A DNA stretch of 47,126 nt from Lachnospiraceae bacterium. GTDB lineage: Bacteria; Bacillota_A; Clostridia; Lachnospirales; Lachnospiraceae. Location: NCBI GenBank assembly GCA_009774465.1, contig VSNT01000010.1, positions 1-47,126 of the forward strand, given 5' to 3'. Positions within the stretch are counted from its first letter, which is position 1; each line of letters starts with the position of its first letter. The notes beneath the pieces are model-generated. The model worked only from the letters and a program-made list of their open reading frames with translations. It was not told the origin of the DNA and did not search any database. Positions 32,953 to 40,606 of the stretch are shown piece by piece. A program made the translations under genes and the position numbers.

Positions 32953-33758
32953 ACTGCTACCCCTCCCTTTTTACCGAAAATCTTTTTAAATATATAGCCG
33001 ATTCCCTGAAAAATACCGGGAATGCATTTTCCAACCAGGAAAACCAGAACCAGTAAAAATAAAATGCCAAGCGCCGCACAGATACAGGCACCCCCGATCA
33101 ATCCAATTCCGGCCACCGGATGAGGAAGCAAAGTTCCAAAACCGGCTGCTGCCAATGCAAAAGCCACAATAAACAAAACCACCATTGCAATGCCGAATCC
33201 AAGGCAAACGCCGAATAGACCAATGGTTACACTCATAACTGCTGCAAGTGCGGTTACTGCCAGCGCAAAAATAACCGGAGATAAGAAAACACATGCGCAG
33301 ACAATCAACACAACCGCCCATACCGGAAGCGGTTCCTTTTCCTTTGTTACCGCCGCTCCGGAAGCCTGTTTTTCGCCGCTGTTATCTTTATATGAATTTC
33401 CGCTGGCCTGTGTACCTTCCTTTTTCCTGTCTGATTCCTGTGCGTCGTCATTCTTTACATTTTCCGAATTTTGTCCGTTGCCGGACGTTCTTTTTATAAT
33501 TGCATTGACTGCTTCTGTACTGCTGCTTTTAAATCCGCTTTCAGTAAACTCACCAAGGCTTTCATTTCCACTAATCCCCTCCCTGACAATTCCGGCTACC
33601 TGCTCAGGCGAACCAAGGGCCTTTATTACTTCCTGCTCATTTTCCCTTCCTGCATCATTAAAATAGTCATTATAATATTGAAGCGCCTCTTCCCTCTCAT
33701 TTGGTGAGATATCGGAGAGCAGCTCTTCCAATTGTCTCATGAATTCCCATCTGCTCAT
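32949..33758 (-). CDS. DUF1700 (HAAS) membrane protein
   Basis: The N-terminus is the HAAS/DUF1700 helical signalling domain (SRWEFMRQLEELLSDISPNEREEALQYYNDYFNDAG, residues 2-37, then LGSPEQVAGIVRE), followed by a Ser/Gly/Lys-rich disordered linker (about 75-140) and several hydrophobic helices to the C-terminus. It overlaps PadR and DUF4097 genes by 4 nt at each end. PadR-HAAS-DUF4097 clusters are a recurrent Firmicutes module thought to sense envelope conditions. Confidence 0.88.
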   Translation of the reverse strand: MSRWEFMRQLEELLSDISPNEREEALQYYNDYFNDAGRENEQEVIKALGSPEQVAGIVREGISGNESLGEFTESGFKSSSTEAVNAIIKRTSGNGQNSENVKNDDAQESDRKKEGTQASGNSYKDNSGEKQASGAAVTKEKEPLPVWAVVLIVCACVFLSPVIFALAVTALAAVMSVTIGLFGVCLGFGIAMVVLFIVAFALAAAGFGTLLPHPVAGIGLIGGACICAALGILFLLVLVFLVGKCIPGIFQGIGYIFKKIFGKKGGVAV

Positions 33759-34078
33759 TTTTTCATTCCTCCCTCAAATATGCTGTTAATCTTTGCAGAA
33801 TATTTTCTCCATTCGCTTTCATACAGATTAAGCTGCAATCTTCCCTTTTCCGTAGTCTTATAATATCTTCTGTTTCTGCCTGCACATTCCATATCATAGA
33901 CCTCCAGACACTGATCCTTTTGCAGCCTCCGAAGCACCGGATACAATGTAGATTCGGAAAGCTCTATTACCTGCCTTACGTCCTGAGTAATTTTATATCC
34001 ATAGGCACCCTCGGGTTCTCTGGATACCACCGCCAGAACGATGGCATCTAAAAGCGCTGCTCCCGTGTTAAAAACCAT
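33755..34078 (-). CDS. PadR family transcriptional regulator
   Basis: 107-residue winged-helix repressor: AIVLAVVSREPEGAYGYKITQDVRQVIELSESTLYPVLRRLQKDQCLEVY is the PadR DNA-binding region, followed by NRRYYKTTEKGRLQL and a dimerisation helix. GGGAG is 8 nt from the ATG. It is first in a four-gene operon and probably represses its own promoter, whose -10 lies inside a large dyad. Confidence 0.93.
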   Translation of the reverse strand: MVFNTGAALLDAIVLAVVSREPEGAYGYKITQDVRQVIELSESTLYPVLRRLQKDQCLEVYDMECAGRNRRYYKTTEKGRLQLNLYESEWRKYSAKINSIFEGGMKK

Positions 34079-34169
34079 AACCGCATCTCCCTTCTATTTT
34101 ATTAAACGAAATAGCTCATTTTTTTACCTCACTATAATGCAATATTTTTTATTTCTATAATATTATATT

Positions 34170-34205
34170 ATATATAGTATTATTTGTGTTAAACATACTA
34201 TATAT
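34170..34205. promoter_or_regulatory. Large dyad, predicted PadR operator
   Basis: ATATATAGTAT and ATACTATATAT form a perfect 11-bp inverted repeat around a 14-nt centre (34181-34194). The upstream arm contains the TATAGT -10 of the padR promoter, so binding would block RNA polymerase. Confidence 0.65.
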
Positions 34206-34225
34206 CATATAATATTATTTGTCAA
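34197..34225 (-). promoter_or_regulatory. Sigma-A promoter of the PadR operon
   Basis: Consensus TTGACA (34220-34225), 17-nt spacer and TATAGT (34197-34202). Strong promoter with a leader of about 110 nt containing the second dyad arm. Confidence 0.8.
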
Positions 34226-34237
34226 CATTTATTATAT

Positions 34238-34279
34238 AAAAAACCTGAACCTCTGCGCCGCTGCGCAAAAGTTCAGGTT
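34238..34279 (-). terminator. Intrinsic terminator of the dCache chemoreceptor gene
   Basis: AACCTGAAC pairs with GTTCAGGTT, and inside this TGCGC pairs with GCGCA; six T follow. It stands about 45 nt after the stop codon and isolates the gene from the padR promoter. Confidence 0.9.
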
Positions 34280-34325
34280 CTTCTTTGTCATTATGTTGTT
34301 TAACTACTGCGTTAATTAATCTTCT

Positions 34326-36197
34326 TTACTCTACCATCTTAAGCAGCTTTTCCGTAATATCCGCCATATCGGAAGAAGCCTGTTTTGTATTGTGGGAAAC
34401 TTCCACATTTCTCTCCACAACATCAGAGATTCTGCCAATCTTTCCTGCTGCGTTTGTTACAGTCTTAACATTATCTTTTACCATATCGGCAATTTTCTCC
34501 ACCTGCTGATTTGCCTGATCAATATTTTCAACTGCCACATCAAATGCTTCTGCTGTCTGATCTGTAATTTCCCTTCCTCTTTCTATGGTTCTCATGGAAT
34601 TGGTAATCAGTTCATTGGTTTCCTTTGCTGCCTGTGCACTTCTTGCTGCTAATTCTCCAATCTGTGTTGCCACAACGGAAAAGCCTCTTCCCATTTCACC
34701 GGCTCTTGCCGCTTCAATAGAAGCATTTAAGGAAAGCATATTGGTCTGCTCCGCAATAGAATTGATTTCTCCAATAATCTTTTCAATTTCTATGGACATC
34801 TCACTGATCTTATGCATGGAATCCTTTAAAAGTTCCATCTGGGATTGTGTCTGTTTTATTTTCTCTGCCGAATTTCCTGTTGCTACCGTAATATTGGCGG
34901 AAGCCTTTACACTCTGGTTCAGTTCCTGTGTCATCTGATCCATAATCTGTTTTAAATCTTCTACTGCCTTTTCCTGTTCTTCTGTTCCCACATAAATATG
35001 GTCTGCATTCTGCAGGGTTTCCCCTGTCACCTGATTTAAGTCCTTACATGCATCCTTCACATTCTGGATCAGCGTCTTGTTGCGCTCCACATCTTCCTTC
35101 TGCTGTTCTAAAAGAGCTTCATTTTCCTTAATTTTCAGACTGATATTTCCCACCATTTTATTGATACTCTGGGAAAGCATCTCAAATTCCGGATTTCCCT
35201 GCTCTTCTACCAGAGTTTCAAAATTTCCACTGGAAATTTCCTTCATGGAACTGCAGATTCGATTGATTCCATCAACAATCCTGCGATCCACCATCCCGTT
35301 AATCATAAACAGTAGAACGCCAAAAATAATCAACATACTTAAGGATACCACTATCGTCTGATTGCGGCGTTCCCCATAATATTCTGCGGAAGGCATAAAG
35401 GTTCCTATAATCTGTCCTTCATACTCCTGTGCATAATAATATCCCTTTTCCCCATTGATCACAGCCTTACCGCTTCCGGTCAGGTTCTGTGGAAATCCGG
35501 CGCTTGCAGCAGAAGTGCCGATCAGGGAAGCATCCTTATGGGCCAGAATTGTCCCCTCTTCATCAATTGCATAAATATATCCTGTTTCACCAAAATCTAT
35601 CCCCTTTAAAACCACATCAATTGCAGTGCTTGCAAGGGTGTTTTCCAATACCTCCGGACGCACGCCAACCTGCACCAGTCCCTTATCGTCAGACCTTGCC
35701 ACGCCAATATACTGCATTACGATTCCTTCTGCAACATTTACCTGGGGTTCCTGCACAATTTCAATTGACGGATCATCAACAATCACCATAAACGCATTTG
35801 ACTGTTCTCCGCTCTTCATATCAAATCCAATATATTCCGGTATGGTACTGCTGGTAATAATCCCGTCCTCATCAATAATATGCAGCTCATTTACCATAAG
35901 TCTTTCTTTAATTTCATTTAACTTATCCATATTCCCGTAAATAGACTTATCTGCTGCAAGCATATCGGCAAATGCCCTTGACTTTGCAAGATTGCTCTCA
36001 CCTAAATTGTCGGTTAATCTCTCTACATTTTCTTCATTGCCAAGCAGCTTTTCCTTCACATCCTCCAGTTTATTTTGACTGGACAAAACGTTGTTTCTTT
36101 TCGTTATAAATGTCTGCAGTGCAAAAATTGCCGTAATGGTAACAAGAAATGCTGCAAGCATATAAATAAAAAGTCGTTTGGTAATCATCTTTTTCAT
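34326..36197 (-). CDS. Methyl-accepting chemotaxis protein, dCache type
   Basis: 623-residue chemoreceptor. The first membrane helix is at about 8-28, then about 250 extracytoplasmic residues of double-Cache type (LHIIDEDGIITSSTIPEYIGFDM; ETGYIYAIDEEGTILAHKDASLIG), a second helix at about 285-305, HAMP, and a signalling domain with tip TNMLSLNASIEAARAGE and MGRGFSVVATQIGELAARS. AAAGGG lies 7 nt from the ATG. It stands alone with its own terminator. Ligand unknown; dCache receptors often bind amino acids or related small molecules. Confidence 0.94.
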   Translation of the reverse strand: MKKMITKRLFIYMLAAFLVTITAIFALQTFITKRNNVLSSQNKLEDVKEKLLGNEENVERLTDNLGESNLAKSRAFADMLAADKSIYGNMDKLNEIKERLMVNELHIIDEDGIITSSTIPEYIGFDMKSGEQSNAFMVIVDDPSIEIVQEPQVNVAEGIVMQYIGVARSDDKGLVQVGVRPEVLENTLASTAIDVVLKGIDFGETGYIYAIDEEGTILAHKDASLIGTSAASAGFPQNLTGSGKAVINGEKGYYYAQEYEGQIIGTFMPSAEYYGERRNQTIVVSLSMLIIFGVLLFMINGMVDRRIVDGINRICSSMKEISSGNFETLVEEQGNPEFEMLSQSINKMVGNISLKIKENEALLEQQKEDVERNKTLIQNVKDACKDLNQVTGETLQNADHIYVGTEEQEKAVEDLKQIMDQMTQELNQSVKASANITVATGNSAEKIKQTQSQMELLKDSMHKISEMSIEIEKIIGEINSIAEQTNMLSLNASIEAARAGEMGRGFSVVATQIGELAARSAQAAKETNELITNSMRTIERGREITDQTAEAFDVAVENIDQANQQVEKIADMVKDNVKTVTNAAGKIGRISDVVERNVEVSHNTKQASSDMADITEKLLKMVE

Positions 36198-36339
36198 AGG
36201 GTAGCCCTTTCCGTATAATTATGTATAAACCAGATGAACAAGTAACATAATCTATTCTAACACTTTTTATCGAAATAGCGCAAGGGGAAACAGATGATTT
36301 CTGTATCCAAAATGAAACAAATTATCCCTGACTCTTTCG

Positions 36340-37671
36340 TCAGTCCACAATTTTGGCATTGGGATAAATGCGCTCCATCCGCTCATCCGGGAAATGTTCA
36401 TCCAAAAATGCATCTATCCCCTGTGCGGCTTCCTGCTCCTGCCCTAAATCCGCCCTCTGCCTTTCCTCATATCTGCCAAGCGCCAAGGCAGAAATCAGGC
36501 AGTTGAAAATCATAAAAGCAATCATCAGATTACACAGATGCCTTCCTGCTTTTTGGGGCAGCTTTTCTATCCACTTTGACAGCACTGGATACAGAACTTT
36601 CATCCACACCACCGCGGCAATTCCCCAGAAAAAGCAGTAAAGAAGATTGATTCTGCCTCCCAGGTTAAAGCGGAATCCGCTATAGTCCCAAAAAACTGTG
36701 CCAAACACCAGCTCCGTAAAAACACTGCAGATATACTCATAGGCGCCGCCCAGCAGCGTCCCCGCTGTAAATATATAAGAATCACTCTTTCCTCTGATTC
36801 GGTAAAGAACAGCAGTCAGCAGCGCACACCCAAGCCCCCATACAATGCTAAAGGGGCCATAGACCACGCTGCTTCGGCTCATAAGCCGCCCTGTTGTAAT
36901 CAGGCAAAAGACCGTCTCCGTAAGATCTCCTAAAAAAGCCCCAATAAAAAACAGACTGGCCAGCTTATAGAAACTGCATCCTTCCGCAAAAACCAGCGGC
37001 TTTTCCTTTGGCTTTGCCTGTTTTTTTAACTCTCCTTCTTCCAGTGCCGGAAATGCCTTCTCCATACGTCTGGTGATTCTTTTTGTGATGGCGTTTTCCA
37101 AAAGCCTTGATACCTGAACCATTCCCTCAGTAAGCTGGGAAATCTGTTCCATCCGCTTCTGCATTCCCAAGATAGCAAGGGCTGTTCCAACAGCATCCAG
37201 AGTAAGCAGCGCCCCCATACTCCAAAGCAGAATTACTCCGGGCAGCCCCGGAACAAGCCTTATAAGCGTTGTTAAAAATGGATTAACAAAATAAATAAGA
37301 ATTACTGCACATATTCCCCACAGGGTGGAATACTGCAGGCAGATATATCCTTCAAAGTGAAATCTCCTGCCGGAATAATCCCACCATTTCCTGTGAAAGA
37401 TTTTTTCCAGCAAAGCGCCTGTGAAAAATTCAATAAAGGAAGCTAAAATGGCTCCTCCCAGGAAAAGAAAAAAGATATTTCCATGCAGTTCCGGTAAAAA
37501 CACAGCAAAGGCGGCCGCACCTGTTCCATAAATGGGACAAAAAGGACCGCTGACAAATCCTCTGTTAATGAATTTCTTCTTATTATATGCCGCCGCACAT
37601 ACCTCGGCTACCCATCCAATAAAAGAATAAATAAAAAAGAACCAGACTATTTCGTAAAATGAATATACCAT
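36340..37671 (-). CDS. CmpB-family (putative ABC permease) membrane protein, tandem duplication
   Basis: About 443-residue polytopic protein with two copies of the PF06541 (ABC_trans_CmpB) fold: residues about 5-165 (FIYSFIGWVAEVCAA, FVSGPFCPIYGTGA, EFFTGALLEKIF, WWDYSG) and about 235-400 (FIGAFLGDLTETVF, VVYGPFSIVWGLGC, EYICSVFTELVFG, FWDYSGFRFNLGGRINLLYC), joined by a coiled-coil/basic linker (about 170-225). The ATG at 37671 is preferred to the GTG at 37680, which is only 1 nt from the GGAG. No ATPase is adjacent; the ABC label is historical and the function unknown. Confidence 0.82.
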   Translation of the reverse strand: MVYSFYEIVWFFFIYSFIGWVAEVCAAAYNKKKFINRGFVSGPFCPIYGTGAAAFAVFLPELHGNIFFLFLGGAILASFIEFFTGALLEKIFHRKWWDYSGRRFHFEGYICLQYSTLWGICAVILIYFVNPFLTTLIRLVPGLPGVILLWSMGALLTLDAVGTALAILGMQKRMEQISQLTEGMVQVSRLLENAITKRITRRMEKAFPALEEGELKKQAKPKEKPLVFAEGCSFYKLASLFFIGAFLGDLTETVFCLITTGRLMSRSSVVYGPFSIVWGLGCALLTAVLYRIRGKSDSYIFTAGTLLGGAYEYICSVFTELVFGTVFWDYSGFRFNLGGRINLLYCFFWGIAAVVWMKVLYPVLSKWIEKLPQKAGRHLCNLMIAFMIFNCLISALALGRYEERQRADLGQEQEAAQGIDAFLDEHFPDERMERIYPNAKIVD

Positions 37672-37746
37672 GATATCCACGCTCCTCTTTCGTTAAAAGA
37701 TTTACATAAACATCATGGTATCACAGAAACTGCTGACCGTACAGCA

Positions 37747-38232
37747 TTACATTTTCTTTTTATAATAGGTAAAAGTAATTATATAAGTGAAAACAAATAC
37801 ATTTACAAAAAAGAGCAATGCCTTAATTAAAACCGGTTCATATATACCCAAAACCATACAAAATGCCGCAACCACAATCAGCAGCACCATCAGGGTGGTT
37901 CGGGCAGCTTTCTTATTAATTTCGTCCAGTCTCTCATCTGCATTTTCAAGCCGGCTTTGCTTTAGCTTTTCCTCATTTCCAAGCAAAATCAGGTTTTTAA
38001 TCAAAAACAGGATTCCCGCCAGAAAAATTCCTGTGCCAAACCCACAGTATACCCCCATAATATACTCCGGCAGCATTGCTCTTTGTGACTGGTACGCATA
38101 AAAAGTACTCCCCGCTATCAAAGCACCCGTTAGGGCAAGCACTGCCATCCAGATATTCCTTTTCTTTAATACTTCTCTGTATTCCTCATTGGTAGCCGCT
38201 GTTGTTGTACACAAAAAACCTTTAATTTTCAT
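37747..38232 (-). CDS. Membrane protein paired with XRE regulator
   Basis: 161 residues, four hydrophobic segments in two hairpins (about 27-47, 57-80, 110-130, 134-155) with a charged cytoplasmic loop between them (NEEKLKQSRLENADERLDEINKK). Not a recognised named family. Its start overlaps the XRE regulator stop by 4 nt, the usual arrangement of an XRE regulator with a coregulated membrane protein. Confidence 0.75.
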   Translation of the reverse strand: MKIKGFLCTTTAATNEEYREVLKKRNIWMAVLALTGALIAGSTFYAYQSQRAMLPEYIMGVYCGFGTGIFLAGILFLIKNLILLGNEEKLKQSRLENADERLDEINKKAARTTLMVLLIVVAAFCMVLGIYEPVLIKALLFFVNVFVFTYIITFTYYKKKM

Positions 38233-38438
38233 ATATTTTCATCCTCCCTGTCAAAAATAAACATTTCTTCAATTGTCACACTGAAAAACTGTGCAATCTT
38301 ATGGGCCAGGATCAAAGACGCCTTATATTTTCCGTTCTCAAGGGAAATAATCGTCTGTCTTGTCACATTGACCGCTTCCGCCAGTTCCTCCTGGGTGACC
38401 TTTTGTTCCTTCCGGTACTGCGCAATTCTGGTCTGCAT
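38229..38438 (-). CDS. XRE-type helix-turn-helix regulator (YozG/Cro-like)
   Basis: Small DNA-binding protein of 69 residues: a lone HTH_3 domain (IAQYRKEQKVTQEELAEAVNVTRQTIISLENGKYKASLILAHKIAQFF) with a short acidic tail. The start at 38438 has AAGGAG 6 nt upstream; the in-frame extension to 38483 does not look like protein. Three phased repeats surround its promoter, so it probably autoregulates the pair. Confidence 0.9.
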   Translation of the reverse strand: MQTRIAQYRKEQKVTQEELAEAVNVTRQTIISLENGKYKASLILAHKIAQFFSVTIEEMFIFDREDENI

Positions 38439-38510
38439 AAATTGCTCCTTCTTCCTTCCTCTTTTCCAAATGCCTGTCGGCATTCACTCAGCCTGTTGTT
38501 TCAAAAAAAG

Positions 38511-38577
38511 ATGTAAAACGCGCTTTACATTTTAGAGTATAGTACGCTTTACATTTTTTGTCAAGTATGCTTTACAT
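38511..38577. promoter_or_regulatory. Three phased GCTTTACAT repeats around the XRE promoter
   Basis: GCTTTACAT occurs at 38522-38530, 38546-38554 and 38569-38577, spaced 24 and 23 bp, so on the same helix face. The first is extended to a dyad ATGTAAA/TTTACAT (38511-38530). They lie downstream of the -10, within the spacer and upstream of the -35. Confidence 0.65.
38536..38564 (-). promoter_or_regulatory. Sigma-A promoter of the XRE/membrane protein operon
   Basis: TTGACA (38559-38564), 17-nt spacer, TATACT (38536-38541); near consensus. Confidence 0.8.
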
Positions 38578-38652
38578 TTTTTTATAATTTTGCCTTCCAA
38601 TTCATAGCCAAATGCCTGCAGGCGGTCACTTGACTCGTTATCCGCAGAAATG

Positions 38653-38686
38653 AAAAGGCGCCTGTCATATATTGATAAGCGCCCTT
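38653..38686 (-). terminator. Terminator-like hairpin behind the GH13 gene
   Basis: AAGG(G)CGC pairs with GCGCCTT across a 17-nt loop, followed by TTTTCATTT, about 30 nt after the stop codon. Confidence 0.55.
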
Positions 38687-38709
38687 CCTTCCATTATTAT
38701 GAAATTACT

Positions 38710-40020
38710 TTATCTTTCCATTTTCCAAAAAGCTGCACTGTAGGGAGGGAGCTCACTTCCGCCTCCAAAATCATGTGTTTTTCCACTGATCAAATCCACT
38801 GCCTGCCCGCAGCCTGCATCAAAATGCGCCATATAAGGCTCACTGTCCGCATTAATGGCAACCAGAACTCTCTCTCCCTCTGTTTTTCTTTCAAAAATAC
38901 ACTGTTTGTTGGTTAAAACAACTGAACGGAAATCTCCATAGCACAAAGCCTTTGAGTTTTTCTTTGCCTCTGCCAGTTTTGAAATCCATTCTGAAAGCTC
39001 ATTGAAAACAGGTTCCGGGTAGCTGGCGCGAAGCGCAGGATCTCCCTGGCTTTTATCTGCTTTGGCTCCCCACTCGCTTCCATAATATACGCAGGGGATT
39101 CCCGGCATACCAAAGCACATGGCATAAATAAGGGGAAGATGCTTTTCATTGCTTAAAATGCTTGCCACTCTTGTAACATCATGATTGTCTACAAAAGACA
39201 GCATATGCTTTCCTTTGTAAAGCGTCCAGTTCTCCGGCCCAAACTGGCGGAGCAGGGAATGAACAATCTCAAACATATTCATACTGTTAAAGCTGGAGTA
39301 TAAACCTTTATAGCATTCATAATTGGTTGCGGAATGAAGCATTCCGTCATTAACCAAACGGTTATAATCTCCGTGAAGCATTTCACCTAAAAGATAAAAA
39401 TCCGGTTTCAATCCATCCGTAAAGCTTCTAAGCCTTCTTACAAAATTCTCATCAAGGCAGTACGCCACATCAAGCCGGAGTCCGTCAATGTCAAATTCAT
39501 CTACCCAGTATTTTACCGCATCCAGAATATGATCCACTACCTCTCCATTTTGAAGATTCAACTTCACCAGATCATAATTGCCTTCCCAGCCTTCATACCA
39601 AAGACCGTCATTGTAATTGGAATTTCCATCAAGACTCACTTTAAACCAATGTAAGAAAGGTGAATTTTCCCTGTTCTTTATCACATCCTGAAACTGGTAA
39701 AACCCCCTGCCCACATGATTAAATACGCCGTCTAACACCACTTTCATGCCATTTTCATGGATTTTTCTACAAACCTCCTTAAAATCTTCATTGGTGCCCA
39801 GCCGGACATCAATCTTCTTATAGTCTCTGGTATTATATCCATGTGTATCAGATTCAAATACCGGTGAAAAATAAACTGCATTCACTCCAAGCTTTTTCAT
39901 GTGAGGAATCCAATCCTCCACCTTTTTAATCCTGCTTGTCAGCACACCGTCATTTTCAAATGGCGCTCCGCTAAATCCAAGGGGATAAATCTGATAAAAA
40001 ACACTTTCATATGCCCACAT
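38710..40020 (-). CDS. Cytoplasmic alpha-amylase family enzyme, GH13
   Basis: 436-residue GH13 protein: (beta/alpha)8 barrel with DGVFNH (region I), GLRLDVA with nucleophile Asp184, LLGEMLHGDY with acid Glu213 and FVDNHD with Asp281. A small C-terminal beta domain ends in PPYSAAFWKM. No signal peptide and no extra N-terminal domain, so it acts on imported malto-oligosaccharides or cyclodextrins (cyclomaltodextrinase/glucosidase type). Stands alone; AGGAGG lies upstream of the ATG. Its leader of about 100 nt contains a CGGCCAT/ATGGCCG dyad (40074-40102). Precise specificity not determined. Confidence 0.93.
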   Translation of the reverse strand: MWAYESVFYQIYPLGFSGAPFENDGVLTSRIKKVEDWIPHMKKLGVNAVYFSPVFESDTHGYNTRDYKKIDVRLGTNEDFKEVCRKIHENGMKVVLDGVFNHVGRGFYQFQDVIKNRENSPFLHWFKVSLDGNSNYNDGLWYEGWEGNYDLVKLNLQNGEVVDHILDAVKYWVDEFDIDGLRLDVAYCLDENFVRRLRSFTDGLKPDFYLLGEMLHGDYNRLVNDGMLHSATNYECYKGLYSSFNSMNMFEIVHSLLRQFGPENWTLYKGKHMLSFVDNHDVTRVASILSNEKHLPLIYAMCFGMPGIPCVYYGSEWGAKADKSQGDPALRASYPEPVFNELSEWISKLAEAKKNSKALCYGDFRSVVLTNKQCIFERKTEGERVLVAINADSEPYMAHFDAGCGQAVDLISGKTHDFGGGSELPPYSAAFWKMER

Positions 40021-40250
40021 ATTTTTATGCCTCCTGATTTGTTATAGCTTTTTATTACTTTATTGTCTACTACCGGCCATGTGCAAATCTGTCCTATGGC
40101 CGAACTTTATTTTACCACACTTTCCATTTTGTGTATACATTCCTGCCAAAATCTCTCTGCGCTTCAAAAAGTGCGTCAAAAAATAGAACCTATGGCCCGG
40201 ATAAGCACTCTTTTCAGATAAAACGCGTGAGATTTACTGGATTAATACCA

Positions 40251-40287
40251 ATCTGGTCAATTTTTTTCCATTTTCTATTGACCAGAT
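40251..40287 (+). terminator. 11-bp perfect stem-loop with T-rich tail
   Basis: ATCTGGTCAAT and ATTGACCAGAT enclose 15 nt; AAGTATTTTTTC follows on the plus strand. It resembles a terminator, but no plus-strand gene precedes it. It may be an operator or RNA structure. Confidence 0.4.
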
Positions 40288-40400
40288 AAGTATTTTTTCT
40301 TTTTTGAAACCTTTCCCCTTCAAATATGCACTGAAAACCACTTACAAATTTTTTTACAAAATATGGGGAAATAGTAAAGAAATCCCCAATTTCCACAGAG

Positions 40401-40409
40401 TTATCCACA
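40401..40409 (+). other. Perfect DnaA box
   Basis: TTATCCACA, exact consensus, in AT-rich noncoding DNA. Confidence 0.55.
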
Positions 40410-40578
40410 ATGACACTTATGTCATTTACTATGACCTGCTTACTGTTTTTGACAAAATGCGACGTCATATATTACATAATCCTTCATTTTTCCACTTTTT
40501 TCAATCTATATAAGTCAAAATTCAACAATTCAATATATAATGTATTCTATTTCCTTTTCTTTCCACGCGAAACAGATA

Positions 40579-40587
40579 TGTGGATAA
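40579..40587 (-). other. Perfect DnaA box (inverted)
   Basis: TGTGGATAA, exact reverse consensus, 20 nt past the stop of the nuclease-helicase gene. Confidence 0.55.
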
Positions 40588-40606
40588 GTCCGGGGGTAGC
40601 TGCTCC

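Larger units (their letters stand above)
40021..40606. other. AT-rich 586-bp gap with DnaA boxes and hairpins
   Basis: No convincing gene. Contents: the GH13 ribosome site and leader dyad (40074-40102), a possible GH13 -10 (TAAAAT), an 11-bp perfect stem-loop at 40251-40287 followed on the plus strand by T-rich sequence, a perfect DnaA box TTATCCACA at 40401-40409 abutting a AATGACA/TGTCATT stem (40409-40426), and a second, inverted perfect box TGTGGATAA at 40579-40587. An 84-codon open frame (40214-40468, minus) has no clear start signal. Confidence 0.6.

Noticed and set aside
40214..40513. 84-codon (minus) and 69-codon (plus) open frames in the 586-bp gap
   Set aside because: No ribosome sites, AT-driven composition and mutual overlap; treated as chance frames.
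40401..40587. Replication origin (oriC)
   Set aside because: Two DnaA boxes alone are not enough: there is no dnaA/dnaN neighbour, no cluster of boxes and no clear unwinding repeat.
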